Source of the DNA: Vibrio ziniensis | GTDB taxonomy: Bacteria; Pseudomonadota; Gammaproteobacteria; Enterobacterales; Vibrionaceae | DNA: 64,000 bases | Assembly (NCBI RefSeq): GCF_011064285.1 | Contig: NZ_CP049331.1 | Location: forward strand, 1,736,001-1,800,000 | Direction: 5' to 3' | In this document: positions 8,384 to 17,516 of the stretch, one piece after another | Numbering within the stretch: the stretch's first letter is position 1 | Layout: each line of letters opens with the position of its first letter | The notes under the pieces: model-generated | Told to the model about the DNA's origin: nothing | The model's input: the letters and a program-made list of their open reading frames with translations, nothing else | Databases searched by the model: none | Program-made: the position numbers and the translations under genes

Positions 8384-8965
8384 TTATTCCTCTTTCCAAT
8401 ACGCGTTTATCAAAGACATCAGGTTATGGTCTTCCCATTTTCCATCTATCAGAATGTAATCTTTGGCATGCCCTTCATGCAAGAAACCCACTCGCTCTAA
8501 CACACTTTCACTACGTTTATTGCGTGGAATATAAGCCGCCATGATTCGATGCATATTTTGAAAAGAAAACATGTAGTTACATGCCATCTGTAGTGCACGC
8601 GTCATGGTTCCTTTTCCTTGCGCGATATGAGCTAACGAATAACCGACATTACAAGTATGTATTGGAAAACGGTTGAGGTTACTAAACGAAATGGTGCCAA
8701 GCATTTTATCTGTCTTGATATCAATAATGAGCAAGTAAAAACCCAAACTCAACTTGTGTACCTCTGAAAGTTTCAGCAATCTTTGCTGCCAACCCCCAGT
8801 GGTAAAAAAAGCATCTTCTCGGACAGGATCCCACGGCTTTAAATGCTCACGGTTGTCTCTGAAGTATTGCGCAATACGTTCAGCATCACTAAGTTGAGCG
8901 GTAACCAATAATATTTCGCCATCTGTTTCACAAACTGACGTAGGTGTACTGTTAGATTCAATCAA
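8384..8965 (-). CDS. GNAT N-acetyltransferase (RimJ/RimL-like)
   Basis: 193 residues of the GNAT fold. The N-terminal part carries an LSDAERIAQYF..NREHLKPWDP motif typical of RimJ/RimL alanine N-acetyltransferases. The acetyl-CoA loop appears as AHIAQGKGTMTRAL, followed by AAYIPRNKRSESVLERVGF. Members acetylate ribosomal proteins or small amines; the substrate is not predictable here. The start is TTG 8965, whose bases overlap the tyrR stop as TTGA (4 nt), so translation is probably coupled. No ATG nearby would keep the conserved N-terminus. Confidence 0.88.
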   Translation of the reverse strand: MIESNSTPTSVCETDGEILLVTAQLSDAERIAQYFRDNREHLKPWDPVREDAFFTTGGWQQRLLKLSEVHKLSLGFYLLIIDIKTDKMLGTISFSNLNRFPIHTCNVGYSLAHIAQGKGTMTRALQMACNYMFSFQNMHRIMAAYIPRNKRSESVLERVGFLHEGHAKDYILIDGKWEDHNLMSLINAYWKEE

Positions 8966-10506
8966 CGTTTCTTAATTCCATAATCTCGAAGCTTATTAGC
9001 AACCGATGTGTGTGACACGTCTAAACGTTTAGCCAGTTTACGACTAGAAGGGAAAGACTGATACAAACGATCAAGCACTTGAGCTTCGTACTCTTTCATA
9101 ATGTCATCTAAAGAACCATCAAGGTTAATACTCGTCACTCCTGCATTGCTGTTTTCTAGCTGCGGTAGATGGAATAGCTCAACCGTCAGAACATCATCTT
9201 GAAGTTCTGTTAACGCTCGTAACACCATGTTGTCAAGCTGGCGCATATTACCCGGCCACTGATATAAAGCGAGTTGGTCAAGTAAACCTTCATCGAGTTT
9301 TGGTTTCACCATACTCAATTTAGCCGTGTGTTTAGCGATGAACAACTCTAATAACGGCTGAACATCACTAGGGCGCTCTCGAAGTGGTGGAATGGTCAAC
9401 GTGAGTACGTTTAAGCGATAGAAGAGGTCTTCTCGAAACTTACCTGACTCTGCCAACTCGGCCAATTTGTAACGAGTAGAAGCAATAACGCGCACATCCA
9501 CGTGAATTTCATGTTCCTCACCCACACGGCGAAACGTACCATCCTGCAAGAAGCGTAGTAGTTTAATTTGTAAATGCGGGCTCATCTCGCCGATTTCATC
9601 GAGTAATACGGTACCACCATTGGCTTGCTCGAAAATACCTTTATGACCTTGCTCGTGGTTGAACGAACCCGGCGCGTGACCGAACAATTCGGTTTCTGCA
9701 ACATCATCTGGCATTGAAGCACAGCTCAACACCAAAAAAGGATAATCCGCACGATCAGAGCGATTGTGGCAAGCACGCGCAAGCATTTCTTTACCTGTAC
9801 CAGTGTCACCTTCAATCAATAGAGGCTGATCAAGCATCGCAAGCTTCTTCGCTTGTGTGATAAGCGCTTTATGTCTGTTAGATACACCAACAAAATGTTC
9901 AAATCCCAAGTTATTGTGCAAAGAAAGCTGGGTTTCGGTCGTAACTGCACTTACACGAGGGCGAATAATCATCATGGCACTAGCAAAGGTCGACTCTTTG
10001 GATTCACCGGTGATATACACAGGCATCATTTCCATTAAATAATCCAAACCATCTAACACAATTTCTTCACGCAAGCGTGACTTACTACCTTCAATCCAAC
10101 GTTGAAAATTGAAACTAGGTAACAGTGCTGAGATATGTACACCATTCATATCACCACTCTCTTTATTGAACAGAGACAATGCAGAATGGTTTGCCATATC
10201 CACTGAACCTTTAAGATCAATAGATAAAACAGCATCAGGAAGGTTGTTCAGTAAGGAGATAAGCTCTGTGTTGTGCCTTTCCATCGGCATAAACTGAATT
10301 TTGCGTACATCTTTAACGCCGGAAATTCTGCGGATTTCAGCCATTAATTCACTGAACGTTTCAAAATCAATGTCTGGGCAGTTTAAGTAAATAATTCCGG
10401 AAATATCGATTTCAATACCACGTAAATCGATATTTTTAGAGGCGAGTATGTCGAGTAGCTCTCGAGTTAGACCAAGTCTGTCTTCGCAAAATACTTCAAG
10501 GCGCAC
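8962..10506 (-). CDS. tyrR: Transcriptional regulator TyrR
   Basis: About 514 residues: N-terminal ACT domain (RLEVFCEDRLGLTRELLDIL), a PAS domain (about 75-190), a sigma-54-type AAA+ core with Walker A GDTGTGKE and FxGHAPGSF-like GAFTGA-region sequence, and a C-terminal Fis-like helix-turn-helix. TyrR senses tyrosine, phenylalanine or tryptophan and controls aromatic amino acid synthesis and transport. The GTG at 10506 is preferred over the in-frame TTG at 10521, because it gives the family N-terminus MRLEVFCEDR and the usual length near 513. It follows ycjF by 103 nt, the same neighbourhood as in E. coli (ycjX-ycjF-tyrR). Confidence 0.95.
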   Translation of the reverse strand: MRLEVFCEDRLGLTRELLDILASKNIDLRGIEIDISGIIYLNCPDIDFETFSELMAEIRRISGVKDVRKIQFMPMERHNTELISLLNNLPDAVLSIDLKGSVDMANHSALSLFNKESGDMNGVHISALLPSFNFQRWIEGSKSRLREEIVLDGLDYLMEMMPVYITGESKESTFASAMMIIRPRVSAVTTETQLSLHNNLGFEHFVGVSNRHKALITQAKKLAMLDQPLLIEGDTGTGKEMLARACHNRSDRADYPFLVLSCASMPDDVAETELFGHAPGSFNHEQGHKGIFEQANGGTVLLDEIGEMSPHLQIKLLRFLQDGTFRRVGEEHEIHVDVRVIASTRYKLAELAESGKFREDLFYRLNVLTLTIPPLRERPSDVQPLLELFIAKHTAKLSMVKPKLDEGLLDQLALYQWPGNMRQLDNMVLRALTELQDDVLTVELFHLPQLENSNAGVTSINLDGSLDDIMKEYEAQVLDRLYQSFPSSRKLAKRLDVSHTSVANKLRDYGIKKR

Positions 10507-10608
10507 TGAATAATTTCCCAATAAGAAAGTGTCACGAAAAGTTGACAGTAGTTTCTATCAAGGTCTGATAAGCGTCAAGTAATCTGTGTGTTTACAGTGT
10601 GCTTTATC

Positions 10609-11631
10609 TTATTTCACGGTCAGCGCGGTGACTTTTGCAACGATTTGCTTACGAATTGCACTTAATTTTACAACGCGATCTTTATGCCATGGTAACGGTC
10701 GTAATAACGTCATTGCTTTTAAACCCAGACGAGCCGTTAAAATACCCACGCCAATACCTTGCCCAGCGCGTGCTGACACTTTCCCTGCCAAATCCATAGA
10801 GAGCAGATCTATACTAGCGTCGATCACCAGTTCACTTGCACCTGCTGCAGCCATGTTAACCAGTACAGACTTAAACAGTTTTAAGCGAGACCAGTAGCCA
10901 AGCTCCACTCCGTAAAGCTGTGCAAGCTGATCGATCATGCCGAAGTTACGCCATGCTACCAACAACATATCCGCGAGGGCTAATGGACTAATCGCTACCA
11001 ATGCCGCCGCTTCAGTCGAAAATTTAGATACGAGCTGAGTTGCTTTTTTATCTTGTTCACTCACAACCAATGCGTCATACATATCTAAAATTTCAGCATC
11101 ACTGTGACTATCTGTGACACTGTTTTTCCAACGCTGATAAGCGGGAGCCGAGGATAACACACCACTTTGCTTTGCGAGCGATTGACAAAACACCTCGCCC
11201 TGACCTACCAAGTCTTTTGTCATCAAAGTTTCAGCCTGCTCTTGAATAGAAAAATGATTGCGCAATTTGCGCAGTTTCCAAAGTTCTCGCCCAATGGCGC
11301 CAAGTCCAAGTGATGCAAGCGTGACAACAAATCCCGACCAACCGAGACTCAGCCAATCTTCGCTTTGAATTGCTTGAACGACGGAATCCAAAGCTTGCCA
11401 TGTCACTAACCCACTAAATCCCACCAGCAAGCTGGTCGCTAACCAGCGACGTCCTCGTTTAGGTCGGATAATCTGTTCTAACTGGATTTCAACTTCTGTC
11501 TCTTCAATTTCGGTAACTGAAGGAACGAATTTTTGTTGCTGAGAAAATTGTTTTTGCGCAGTGAACTCAATGTTGCCTTTCTCTTGCTCTAAAGACTGAG
11601 TGAAGACTTGTTTCGCTTTTAAATCGCTCAT
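10609..11631 (-). CDS. ycjF: YcjF-like inner membrane protein (UPF0283/TIGR01620)
   Basis: 340 residues. A polar N-terminal 60 residues is followed by two membrane segments near 65-110 and a C-terminal region with helices of the DUF697 type ([31 protein letters not shown]). The start overlaps the ycjX stop by 4 nt (ATGA), so the two are translationally coupled. In E. coli ycjX and ycjF belong to the phage-shock regulon. No psp genes occur in this window. The molecular function is unknown; a role with the YcjX GTPase-like protein at the membrane is inferred from the constant pairing. Confidence 0.9.
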   Translation of the reverse strand: MSDLKAKQVFTQSLEQEKGNIEFTAQKQFSQQQKFVPSVTEIEETEVEIQLEQIIRPKRGRRWLATSLLVGFSGLVTWQALDSVVQAIQSEDWLSLGWSGFVVTLASLGLGAIGRELWKLRKLRNHFSIQEQAETLMTKDLVGQGEVFCQSLAKQSGVLSSAPAYQRWKNSVTDSHSDAEILDMYDALVVSEQDKKATQLVSKFSTEAAALVAISPLALADMLLVAWRNFGMIDQLAQLYGVELGYWSRLKLFKSVLVNMAAAGASELVIDASIDLLSMDLAGKVSARAGQGIGVGILTARLGLKAMTLLRPLPWHKDRVVKLSAIRKQIVAKVTALTVK

Positions 11632-13007
11632 TTCAATTTATCTCCAATCAAGGTATCTAAAGCTTTGTCTATACGTATATGCTGACAAGGCTGATCTTGA
11701 CTTAACGTCATTGGTCTAAATGAAGTGAAATCAAAATGGTTATTTAACCAGAAATCCGGATTTGGTAGCTTACTTGGTACTTCTCCCGGATACAAAGTGA
11801 TAGGCTCGTCAGTCTCAGTGACGCCCTGTATGGCAGGAATCCTACCATCATTGGTATCAATATGACCTGACTTGGTCGCTCGAACCGATGCCATACTAAT
11901 GCAGCTCATTTCAATATTTTCGTAGGCCGCTGACTGCCAAGCAGGATGAATCATCTGCTGAAGCAGCGACACCAAATTTCCATATTGATCAGGAGTTATG
12001 TGATCCGCTTTAGTGGCAGCAAACAGAACTTTGTCGATCTTAGGCGAAAAAATACGTTTTAATAGACCATTTCTCCCATATCGGAAGCTATGCATGATTT
12101 GATCTAGAGCACTGCGCATATCCATAAAGGACTCATGACCTGCATTGAGAGGCGAAAGACAGTCTACCAATACAATTTGACGGTCAAAGGTAGAAAAATG
12201 GTGTTTGTAAAACGCCTTAACTACTTTATTTTGATACTCCTCATAACGTCTTTTTAGCAGCGCTAATACACTGTGCTTGTCCGCTTTTGTTTCACCATTA
12301 AGATTTCGACATGGGAAGAACTGTAATACTGGTGCGCCTTCCAGTTCCCCGGGCAACACAAATCTTCCCGGTTGCACCCAATGAAGGCCAGACTCCTTAC
12401 ACTTATGCAGGTAATCCGTATAAAGCGCAGCAATGTGAGCCAAGGTTTTCTCACTTGCCTCTACAGTGAGATCGAGCTTATCTAACTCTTCTACCCAAGG
12501 CTTTGCCAATTCAGCTCTAATACCGTGTATGGCATTGAATTGTTGTGCAGACCAAGTAGCAAAGTCTAGCTCAAGCATAGGCAAATCAAGCAGCCACTCC
12601 CCCGGATAATCGATAATATCCAGATATAGAGTTGATACACTGCTTAGAAGCTTTTTGGTTCGCTTTTTGGTTTTGTATTTGATGGCAAGTCGTATCTCAC
12701 TGACATCGCGAGTAGGTATCGGCCATTGTGGTGGCGAAGATTGCAGTTGCGCCAAAGCATTATCATAGTCAAAACGTGGCACCATAAGATTGGTCTGCGG
12801 AACTCGTTTAGCACCAATGATTCTCTTGTCACGAGCGGCACCAAGTAGAGGGAGATTGTCATGGGTTGAAGTATGAAGCAGTTGATTCACCAAAGACGTA
12901 ATGAATGCCGTTTTCCCTGCGCGAGAAAGCCCCGTTACAGCCAATCTCACATGCGCATCTAAACCACGATTAATTAAGTCATTCACTTCTTGGCGAATTC
13001 GATTCAT
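11628..13007 (-). CDS. ycjX: YcjX-family P-loop NTPase (DUF463)
   Basis: 459 residues, cytoplasmic. Walker A is GLSRAGKT at residues 26-33, and [19 protein letters not shown] is a Walker B/switch-like DxPGEW motif typical of the family. [11 protein letters not shown] resembles a G4-type TKAD base-recognition motif. Related YcjX proteins are GTP/GDP-binding stress proteins in the phage-shock group. ATG 13007 follows CTGGGAGACTGTAA, with GGGAG acting as the ribosome site. It heads an operon with ycjF. A terminator at 13074-13099 separates it from the small membrane gene upstream. Confidence 0.92.
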   Translation of the reverse strand: MNRIRQEVNDLINRGLDAHVRLAVTGLSRAGKTAFITSLVNQLLHTSTHDNLPLLGAARDKRIIGAKRVPQTNLMVPRFDYDNALAQLQSSPPQWPIPTRDVSEIRLAIKYKTKKRTKKLLSSVSTLYLDIIDYPGEWLLDLPMLELDFATWSAQQFNAIHGIRAELAKPWVEELDKLDLTVEASEKTLAHIAALYTDYLHKCKESGLHWVQPGRFVLPGELEGAPVLQFFPCRNLNGETKADKHSVLALLKRRYEEYQNKVVKAFYKHHFSTFDRQIVLVDCLSPLNAGHESFMDMRSALDQIMHSFRYGRNGLLKRIFSPKIDKVLFAATKADHITPDQYGNLVSLLQQMIHPAWQSAAYENIEMSCISMASVRATKSGHIDTNDGRIPAIQGVTETDEPITLYPGEVPSKLPNPDFWLNNHFDFTSFRPMTLSQDQPCQHIRIDKALDTLIGDKLK

Positions 13008-13073
13008 TTACAGTCTCCCAGAAAATCTTTAGTGCATGATGACGCTGTTAATCTTAATACGAGATGAATAAAA

Positions 13074-13099
13074 AAGCCTCTGAATAAAATCAGAGGCTT
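13074..13099 (-). terminator. Intrinsic terminator after the small membrane protein gene
   Basis: Perfect 10-bp stem AAGCCTCTGA/TCAGAGGCTT with a 6-nt loop. On the minus strand it is followed by TTTTTATTC. It lies 20 nt past the stop of the gene at 13120-13305 and upstream of ycjX. Confidence 0.85.
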
Positions 13100-13119
13100 A
13101 GTGTTCATTGTTAATAGTA

Positions 13120-13305
13120 TTAGTCTTCTTCAATTAATTTATAGATGACAAATAAGGTAATTTGCAGCATGACGAATAGTACCAAAGTAATCGTTACGTA
13201 CTTATCATCAAAAATGCTGATACCATGTAAAATCAAATCGTAGCCAGTGAAGGCACCGATCACCACTGCGATAAGGATTTGAAGAATTTTTATAAAGCGA
13301 GGCAT
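13120..13305 (-). CDS. Small two-helix membrane protein (61 aa)
   Basis: Starts at ATG 13305 with a good AGGAGA 7 nt upstream; a TTG-like extension to 13326 has no ribosome site. The 61 residues contain two hydrophobic segments (about 7-24 and 36-56) separated by a short loop HGISIFDDKY, and end acidic in LIEED. This is a hairpin-like inner membrane protein of unknown function. It has its own terminator, so it is not part of the ycjXF transcript. The size and position recall small stress membrane proteins, but there is no sequence evidence for a phage-shock role. Confidence 0.75.
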   Translation of the reverse strand: MPRFIKILQILIAVVIGAFTGYDLILHGISIFDDKYVTITLVLFVMLQITLFVIYKLIEED

Positions 13306-13356
13306 GATGCTCTCCTGACGTTTCAATAAGTTAGATATTATTAAATTATTATATAG

Positions 13357-13388
13357 ACAAAAAGTGCCGCTTTCGCTGCACTTTTTGT
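13357..13388. terminator. Bidirectional terminator at the end of fumarase
   Basis: 11-bp stem ACAAAAAGTGC/GCACTTTTTGT with two more pairs toward a TTTC loop. T-runs are present on both strands. It ends the leftward fumarase transcript (stop at 13421). Confidence 0.8.
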
Positions 13389-13420
13389 GATTTATTGGTT
13401 AATAATATCTTTGTTAAGAA

Positions 13421-14938
13421 TTACTTGGCAGCTTCAGCAATTTTTACGCGCCAAGTATCTGGGCCCATCTGGTGAGCATTTGCGCCAGTTGAATCAACTG
13501 CGACTGTTACTGGCATGTCTTCAACTTCAAACTCGTAAATCGCTTCCATACCTAAGTCTTCAAACGCAACCACGCGAGCTTTCTTAATGGCTTTCGCAAC
13601 AAGGTAAGCTGCACCACCCACCGCCATTAAATAAACCGCTTTGTGTTTTTTAATTGACTCAACCGTTGCTGCGCCACGTTCTGCTTTACCTATCATACCC
13701 ATGATACCTACTTCTTCTAGCATCATGTCAGTAAATTTATCCATACGTGTCGATGTGGTTGGACCCGCAGGACCTACTGCTTCATCTCCCACCGCATCTA
13801 CGGGACCTACGTAGTAGATAAACTTACCTTTCAGATCAACACCTTCAGGCAGTTTCTCACCATTCTGTAGCATAGTCTGGATACGTTTATGAGCCGCATC
13901 GCGTCCAGTTAGGATCTTACCAGATAACAGTACCGTTTCACCGGTTTTCCAAGACTGAACTTCTTCCGCAGTTACGGTATCTAGGTTTACTCGACGAGTA
14001 TTTGAACCTGCTTCCCAAGTAATTTTCGGCCAGTCTTCTAGCTTCGGTGGAGTCAATTCTGCCGGGCCTGAACCATCAAGGGTAAAATGAACGTGACGAG
14101 TTGCAGCACAGTTTGGAATCAAACAGACTGGCTTAGACGCTGCGTGTGTTGGTGCACTTTTGATTTTTACGTCAACAACAGTTGTTAATCCACCAAGACC
14201 TTGCGCACCAATACCTAATCGGTTTACACGATTAAAGATATCAATACGTAATTCTTCTTCCGCATTTTGTGGACCACGAGCAATCAGCTCTTGGATATCG
14301 ATGTGTTCCATCAACGATTCTTTTGCCAGAACTGCCGCTTTTTCAGCAGTACCGCCAATGCCTATGCCAAGCATACCCGGTGGACACCAGCCTGCACCCA
14401 TCGTCGGTAAGGTTTTTTCTACCCATTCTGCAATATCGTCAGACGGGTTAAGCATTACCATCTTAGTTTTGTTTTCACTACCGCCGCCCTTAGCCGCGAT
14501 TTGAATTTCAACTTTGTCACCCGGAACCATATTGATATGCACAACAGCTGGCGTATTGTCTTTAGTGTTAATACGTTTACCAGCAGGATCCATCAGTACA
14601 GATGCACGTAGCGGATTATCAGGATTGGTATAAGCCTGACGAACACCTTCGTCCACCATCTGCTGAACCGTCATATCAGTAGAGTCCCATTGAACTGCCA
14701 TACCGATGTTCACGAAACAGGTAACAATACCTGTGTCCTGACAAATAGGACGATGGCCTTCTGCAGACATGCGAGAGTTGATCAAAATTTGCGCGATAGC
14801 ATCTTTAGCAGCTTGGCTTTGTTCTTTGTTGTAGGCTTCTTCTAGGGCTTTGACAAAATCTAGTGGGTGATAGTAAGAAATGTATTGTAGAGCATCAGCT
14901 ACACTACTGATTACGTCTTGTTTGCGTATTACCGTCAT
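13421..14938 (-). CDS. fumA: Fumarate hydratase class I (iron-sulfur)
   Basis: 505 residues from ATG 14938, which has GAGG 7 nt upstream; longer starts add an unconserved tail. The two-domain class I fumarase architecture is clear: an alpha-domain with RPICQDTGIVTCFVNIG, GGGSENKTKMVML, and GAGWCPPGMLGIGIGGT, and a beta-domain with GKILTGRDAAHKR, YYVGPVDAV and VGPAGPTTSTRMD. The three Cys regions would hold the [4Fe-4S] cluster that binds substrate. It converts fumarate and malate in the TCA cycle in the cytoplasm. It appears monocistronic, with a strong terminator. Fumarases A and B cannot be told apart by sequence alone; the symbol follows usual Vibrio naming. Confidence 0.93.
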   Translation of the reverse strand: MTVIRKQDVISSVADALQYISYYHPLDFVKALEEAYNKEQSQAAKDAIAQILINSRMSAEGHRPICQDTGIVTCFVNIGMAVQWDSTDMTVQQMVDEGVRQAYTNPDNPLRASVLMDPAGKRINTKDNTPAVVHINMVPGDKVEIQIAAKGGGSENKTKMVMLNPSDDIAEWVEKTLPTMGAGWCPPGMLGIGIGGTAEKAAVLAKESLMEHIDIQELIARGPQNAEEELRIDIFNRVNRLGIGAQGLGGLTTVVDVKIKSAPTHAASKPVCLIPNCAATRHVHFTLDGSGPAELTPPKLEDWPKITWEAGSNTRRVNLDTVTAEEVQSWKTGETVLLSGKILTGRDAAHKRIQTMLQNGEKLPEGVDLKGKFIYYVGPVDAVGDEAVGPAGPTTSTRMDKFTDMMLEEVGIMGMIGKAERGAATVESIKKHKAVYLMAVGGAAYLVAKAIKKARVVAFEDLGMEAIYEFEVEDMPVTVAVDSTGANAHQMGPDTWRVKIAEAAK

Positions 14939-15120
14939 TGCGTGCCTCGTTATATTTATGCTTCCTTGAGCTGAGCTTAAACAGCTCACCTTTGAATCAC
15001 GAAAATTGCGTTGGAATTGGTGAGCCCATCAAGTGGCTTTATGATACTCTTGCTTTCCTCAACGCGCCATTCGGTGATCAGTCTCTTTGTCACAATTTAC
15101 CAAAATGACCATCTACTAAA

Positions 15121-16494
15121 ATGAAGAACAACGAACAAAAAAGCATTCAGTCAAAAGCACTTACCTATCATGCGGATATTGCAAACCAACTGTTTGCGAC
15201 AGTGGAAAACCACCCTTGGGCCATGCTGTTACGCTCTGCTTCAAAGAAACATATTGATAGCCGTTTCGACATTTTGGTGGCCAACCCAATTGTTACTCTT
15301 ACCACCTTTGGTGAAGAAACGATTGTCAGTGAGCCTTCAGGCATTACATCCTCATTGGAAGATCCTTTTGCCTTAATCGCAGAGCTACAAGCACAGTACC
15401 TTCCAAGTCAAGGCTACAGTGAAACTATTCCATTTGTTGGCGGCGCTGTCGGCTATTTTGCTTACGATTTGGGGCGCCGCGTTGAAAAACTCCCTGTTAC
15501 GGCTCAGCACGACATTAATATGCCTGATATGGCGGTTGGTCTTTATGAGTGGGCTATTGTGGTTGATCACCATAGTAAAACGGCTCAGTGGATCGGTATT
15601 AACTTAGAACAAGCCGAGCAATGGTTGAACGTACAGAGTCAACAATCTCTTAATAATGAAGAATTTGCGTTAACCACACCTTGGCAATCCAACATGACTC
15701 AAGAGAGTTACGCGCACAAATTTGCTCAGGTTCAGGAATATTTAAAATCGGGTGATTGCTACCAAATCAATTTGGCACAACGCTTTGAAGCGCACTATCA
15801 AGGCTCTGAATGGCATGCTTATCAAAAGCTTGAGCGCTACAATCAAGCGCCATTTTCAGCCTTTATCCACACACAACAAGGCGCGATTCTCAGTGTTTCC
15901 CCTGAACGTTTCTTGCAGCTAAGAGGTACGGAAATAGAAACCAAGCCAATCAAAGGAACTCGACCAAGAAGCGAAGATAAGATTCAAGATGAAGCTTATG
16001 CAACTGAACTGGCGAATGCTGAAAAGGATCAGGCTGAAAACCTGATGATTGTAGATCTGCTGCGTAACGATATTGGTCGTGTTGCGGCTCCCGGCTCAGT
16101 TCATGTGCCTAAATTGTTTGATATTGAAAGCTTCCCTGCAGTGCATCACCTTGTGAGCACTATTCGTGCGCAGTTAGACAGCCAATATTCTGCCTGCGAT
16201 TTATTGAAAGCAGGTTTTCCCGGTGGTTCAATCACTGGCGCACCGAAAGTACGAGCTATGGAGATTATTGAAGAGCTCGAACCTCACCGTCGCAGCGCTT
16301 ACTGTGGTTCTATTGGATATATCAGCCGTCATGGTCAAATGGATACCAGCATTACTATTCGTACGCTTGTTGCCCATGAAAACAAAATCTACGCTTGGGC
16401 TGGTGGAGGCGTGGTGGCTGACAGTCAATGTGAATCAGAATTTCAGGAAACATTGGACAAACTGAGCAGAATTTTGCCTATATTAGAAAGATAA
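15121..16494 (+). CDS. pabB: Aminodeoxychorismate synthase component I
   Basis: 457 residues of the chorismate-utilising enzyme family. The N-terminal domain contains PFVGGAVGYFAYDLGRRVE. The catalytic domain carries SPERFLQL, the PIKGTRPR motif whose Lys is diagnostic of PabB rather than TrpE (which has PIAGT), LMIVDLLRNDIGRV, and GGSITGAPKVRAMEIIEELE. With a PabA amidotransferase it makes 4-amino-4-deoxychorismate for folate. PabA is not in this window. It is transcribed divergently from fumA. A hairpin without a T-run follows at 16506. Confidence 0.95.
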   Translation: MKNNEQKSIQSKALTYHADIANQLFATVENHPWAMLLRSASKKHIDSRFDILVANPIVTLTTFGEETIVSEPSGITSSLEDPFALIAELQAQYLPSQGYSETIPFVGGAVGYFAYDLGRRVEKLPVTAQHDINMPDMAVGLYEWAIVVDHHSKTAQWIGINLEQAEQWLNVQSQQSLNNEEFALTTPWQSNMTQESYAHKFAQVQEYLKSGDCYQINLAQRFEAHYQGSEWHAYQKLERYNQAPFSAFIHTQQGAILSVSPERFLQLRGTEIETKPIKGTRPRSEDKIQDEAYATELANAEKDQAENLMIVDLLRNDIGRVAAPGSVHVPKLFDIESFPAVHHLVSTIRAQLDSQYSACDLLKAGFPGGSITGAPKVRAMEIIEELEPHRRSAYCGSIGYISRHGQMDTSITIRTLVAHENKIYAWAGGGVVADSQCESEFQETLDKLSRILPILER

Positions 16495-16505
16495 GCCGAA
16501 CACAC

Positions 16506-16537
16506 GATAAGTCGGAACAACCATGTTGCGACTTATC
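16506..16537. repeat. Hairpin downstream of pabB
   Basis: 9-bp arms GATAAGTCG/CGACTTATC with an inner AACA/TGTT pair and an ACCA loop. There is no T-run after it on either strand, so it may stabilise the pabB transcript end rather than terminate it. It lies 11 nt past the pabB stop. Confidence 0.5.
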
Positions 16538-16580
16538 TGGCTACTTCTAACGACAGTAAATTTATATACCTAGGAATTAA

Positions 16581-16640
16581 GCTATTAGATAAGCATTAAA
16601 TCTTCTAGGTAAGCATCAAAGCCATTGGATAAGCATGAAA
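16581..16640 (+). repeat. Three tandem 20-nt units covering the nudL start codon
   Basis: Three consecutive 20-nt units at 16581, 16601 and 16621, each ending AAGCAT(T/C/G)AAA. The last unit contains the ATG start of nudL (16635). The units also share an (A/G)G(A/T)(A/T)AAGCAT core, so the ribosome-binding region has been triplicated with only the third copy carrying a start codon. Confidence 0.75.
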
Positions 16641-17252
16641 GCCAAAACACCGCTCACTAAAACGGAACTGATACAACGATTCCAACTTCATAGAACCGTT
16701 GACTATCATATTGAGTCCACGAGACGTTTTGACAAGATTCCTAAAGATTCGCTACGTAAAGCTTCAGTATTAATTGGCTTTGTTCAACGAGAACATGGTT
16801 TAAACATCGTGTTAACCAAACGAGCGGAGCACCTTAAACATCATCCGGGTCAAATCAGCTTTCCCGGTGGAAAGTACGAAGAGAGCGACCATACACTCTA
16901 TCGAACCGCTATCCGAGAAGCAGAAGAAGAAATCGGCATCGCCGCTTCCGATATTGAAACCTTTGGGCAATTGCCTGAAATAATCACTATCAGTAAGTTT
17001 TCTGTGACACCGATTATGGCTTTCATTAATCCGGACTATCAGGCAACGATTGACCCGAATGAAGTTGAGGAAGTATTCGAAGTTCCGGCTGATCACTTAC
17101 TCGACAAAAACAAACTCTACACCGGCGTTTTTCAGGTCAAAAGTCAACCACATAGAATATTTGCCATCCCCTATCAGCGACATTTCATTTGGGGAATGAC
17201 GGCGCAAATCATTCAGGCTTTGCAACGTCACATCAATATCCATCACAAATAA
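16635..17252 (+). CDS. nudL: Coenzyme A pyrophosphatase NudL
   Basis: 205 residues. The UPF0035/NudL signature LTKRAEHLKHHPGQISFPGG (residues 60-79) precedes a Nudix box with REAEEEIG (94-101). As in other NudL proteins, the Glu at the sixth position after the second Gly is replaced by Asp85. Family members cleave CoA to phosphopantetheine and 3',5'-ADP with Mn2+ or Mg2+. The start ATG 16635 lies inside a triplicated 20-nt repeat, with GGATAAGC serving as a weak ribosome site. It follows pabB by 140 nt on the same strand. Confidence 0.92.
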   Translation: MKAKTPLTKTELIQRFQLHRTVDYHIESTRRFDKIPKDSLRKASVLIGFVQREHGLNIVLTKRAEHLKHHPGQISFPGGKYEESDHTLYRTAIREAEEEIGIAASDIETFGQLPEIITISKFSVTPIMAFINPDYQATIDPNEVEEVFEVPADHLLDKNKLYTGVFQVKSQPHRIFAIPYQRHFIWGMTAQIIQALQRHINIHHK

Positions 17253-17427
17253 ATCAAACTTATTAACATAAATACTGATTATAAATTAAACACAAGCATG
17301 CAGCATTGGTACAACCCTTCATTCTAATTAGTTTTCCTAATCCTTCACCCTAAAAGAACTCATGTGTAGCACGTAGTTTTCGTGATCTGTCTGCTGTTTT
17401 TATTAAACAACCTACTCACTAAACACT

Positions 17428-17446
17428 TGATGTGATTTACATCAAC
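17428..17446. promoter_or_regulatory. Candidate CRP operator upstream of sdaC
   Basis: TTGATGTGATTTACATCAA is a perfect 7-bp inverted repeat around GATTT and contains TGTGA-N6-TCAAC, a close CRP match. It lies about 70 nt before the sdaC start. Serine deamination is often under catabolite control, which fits. The FNR pattern (TTGAT-N4-ATCAA) does not fit because the gap is 9 nt. Confidence 0.55.
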
Positions 17447-17516
17447 TTTTTTTGCAACACAAAAATAGAGAATTGCACCCGAAATTATTTTCCCATAAAA
17501 AATTGAGATATAAAAA

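Noticed and set aside
17428..17446. FNR box before sdaC
   Set aside because: The TTGAT and ATCAA half-sites are 9 nt apart instead of 4; CRP fits better.
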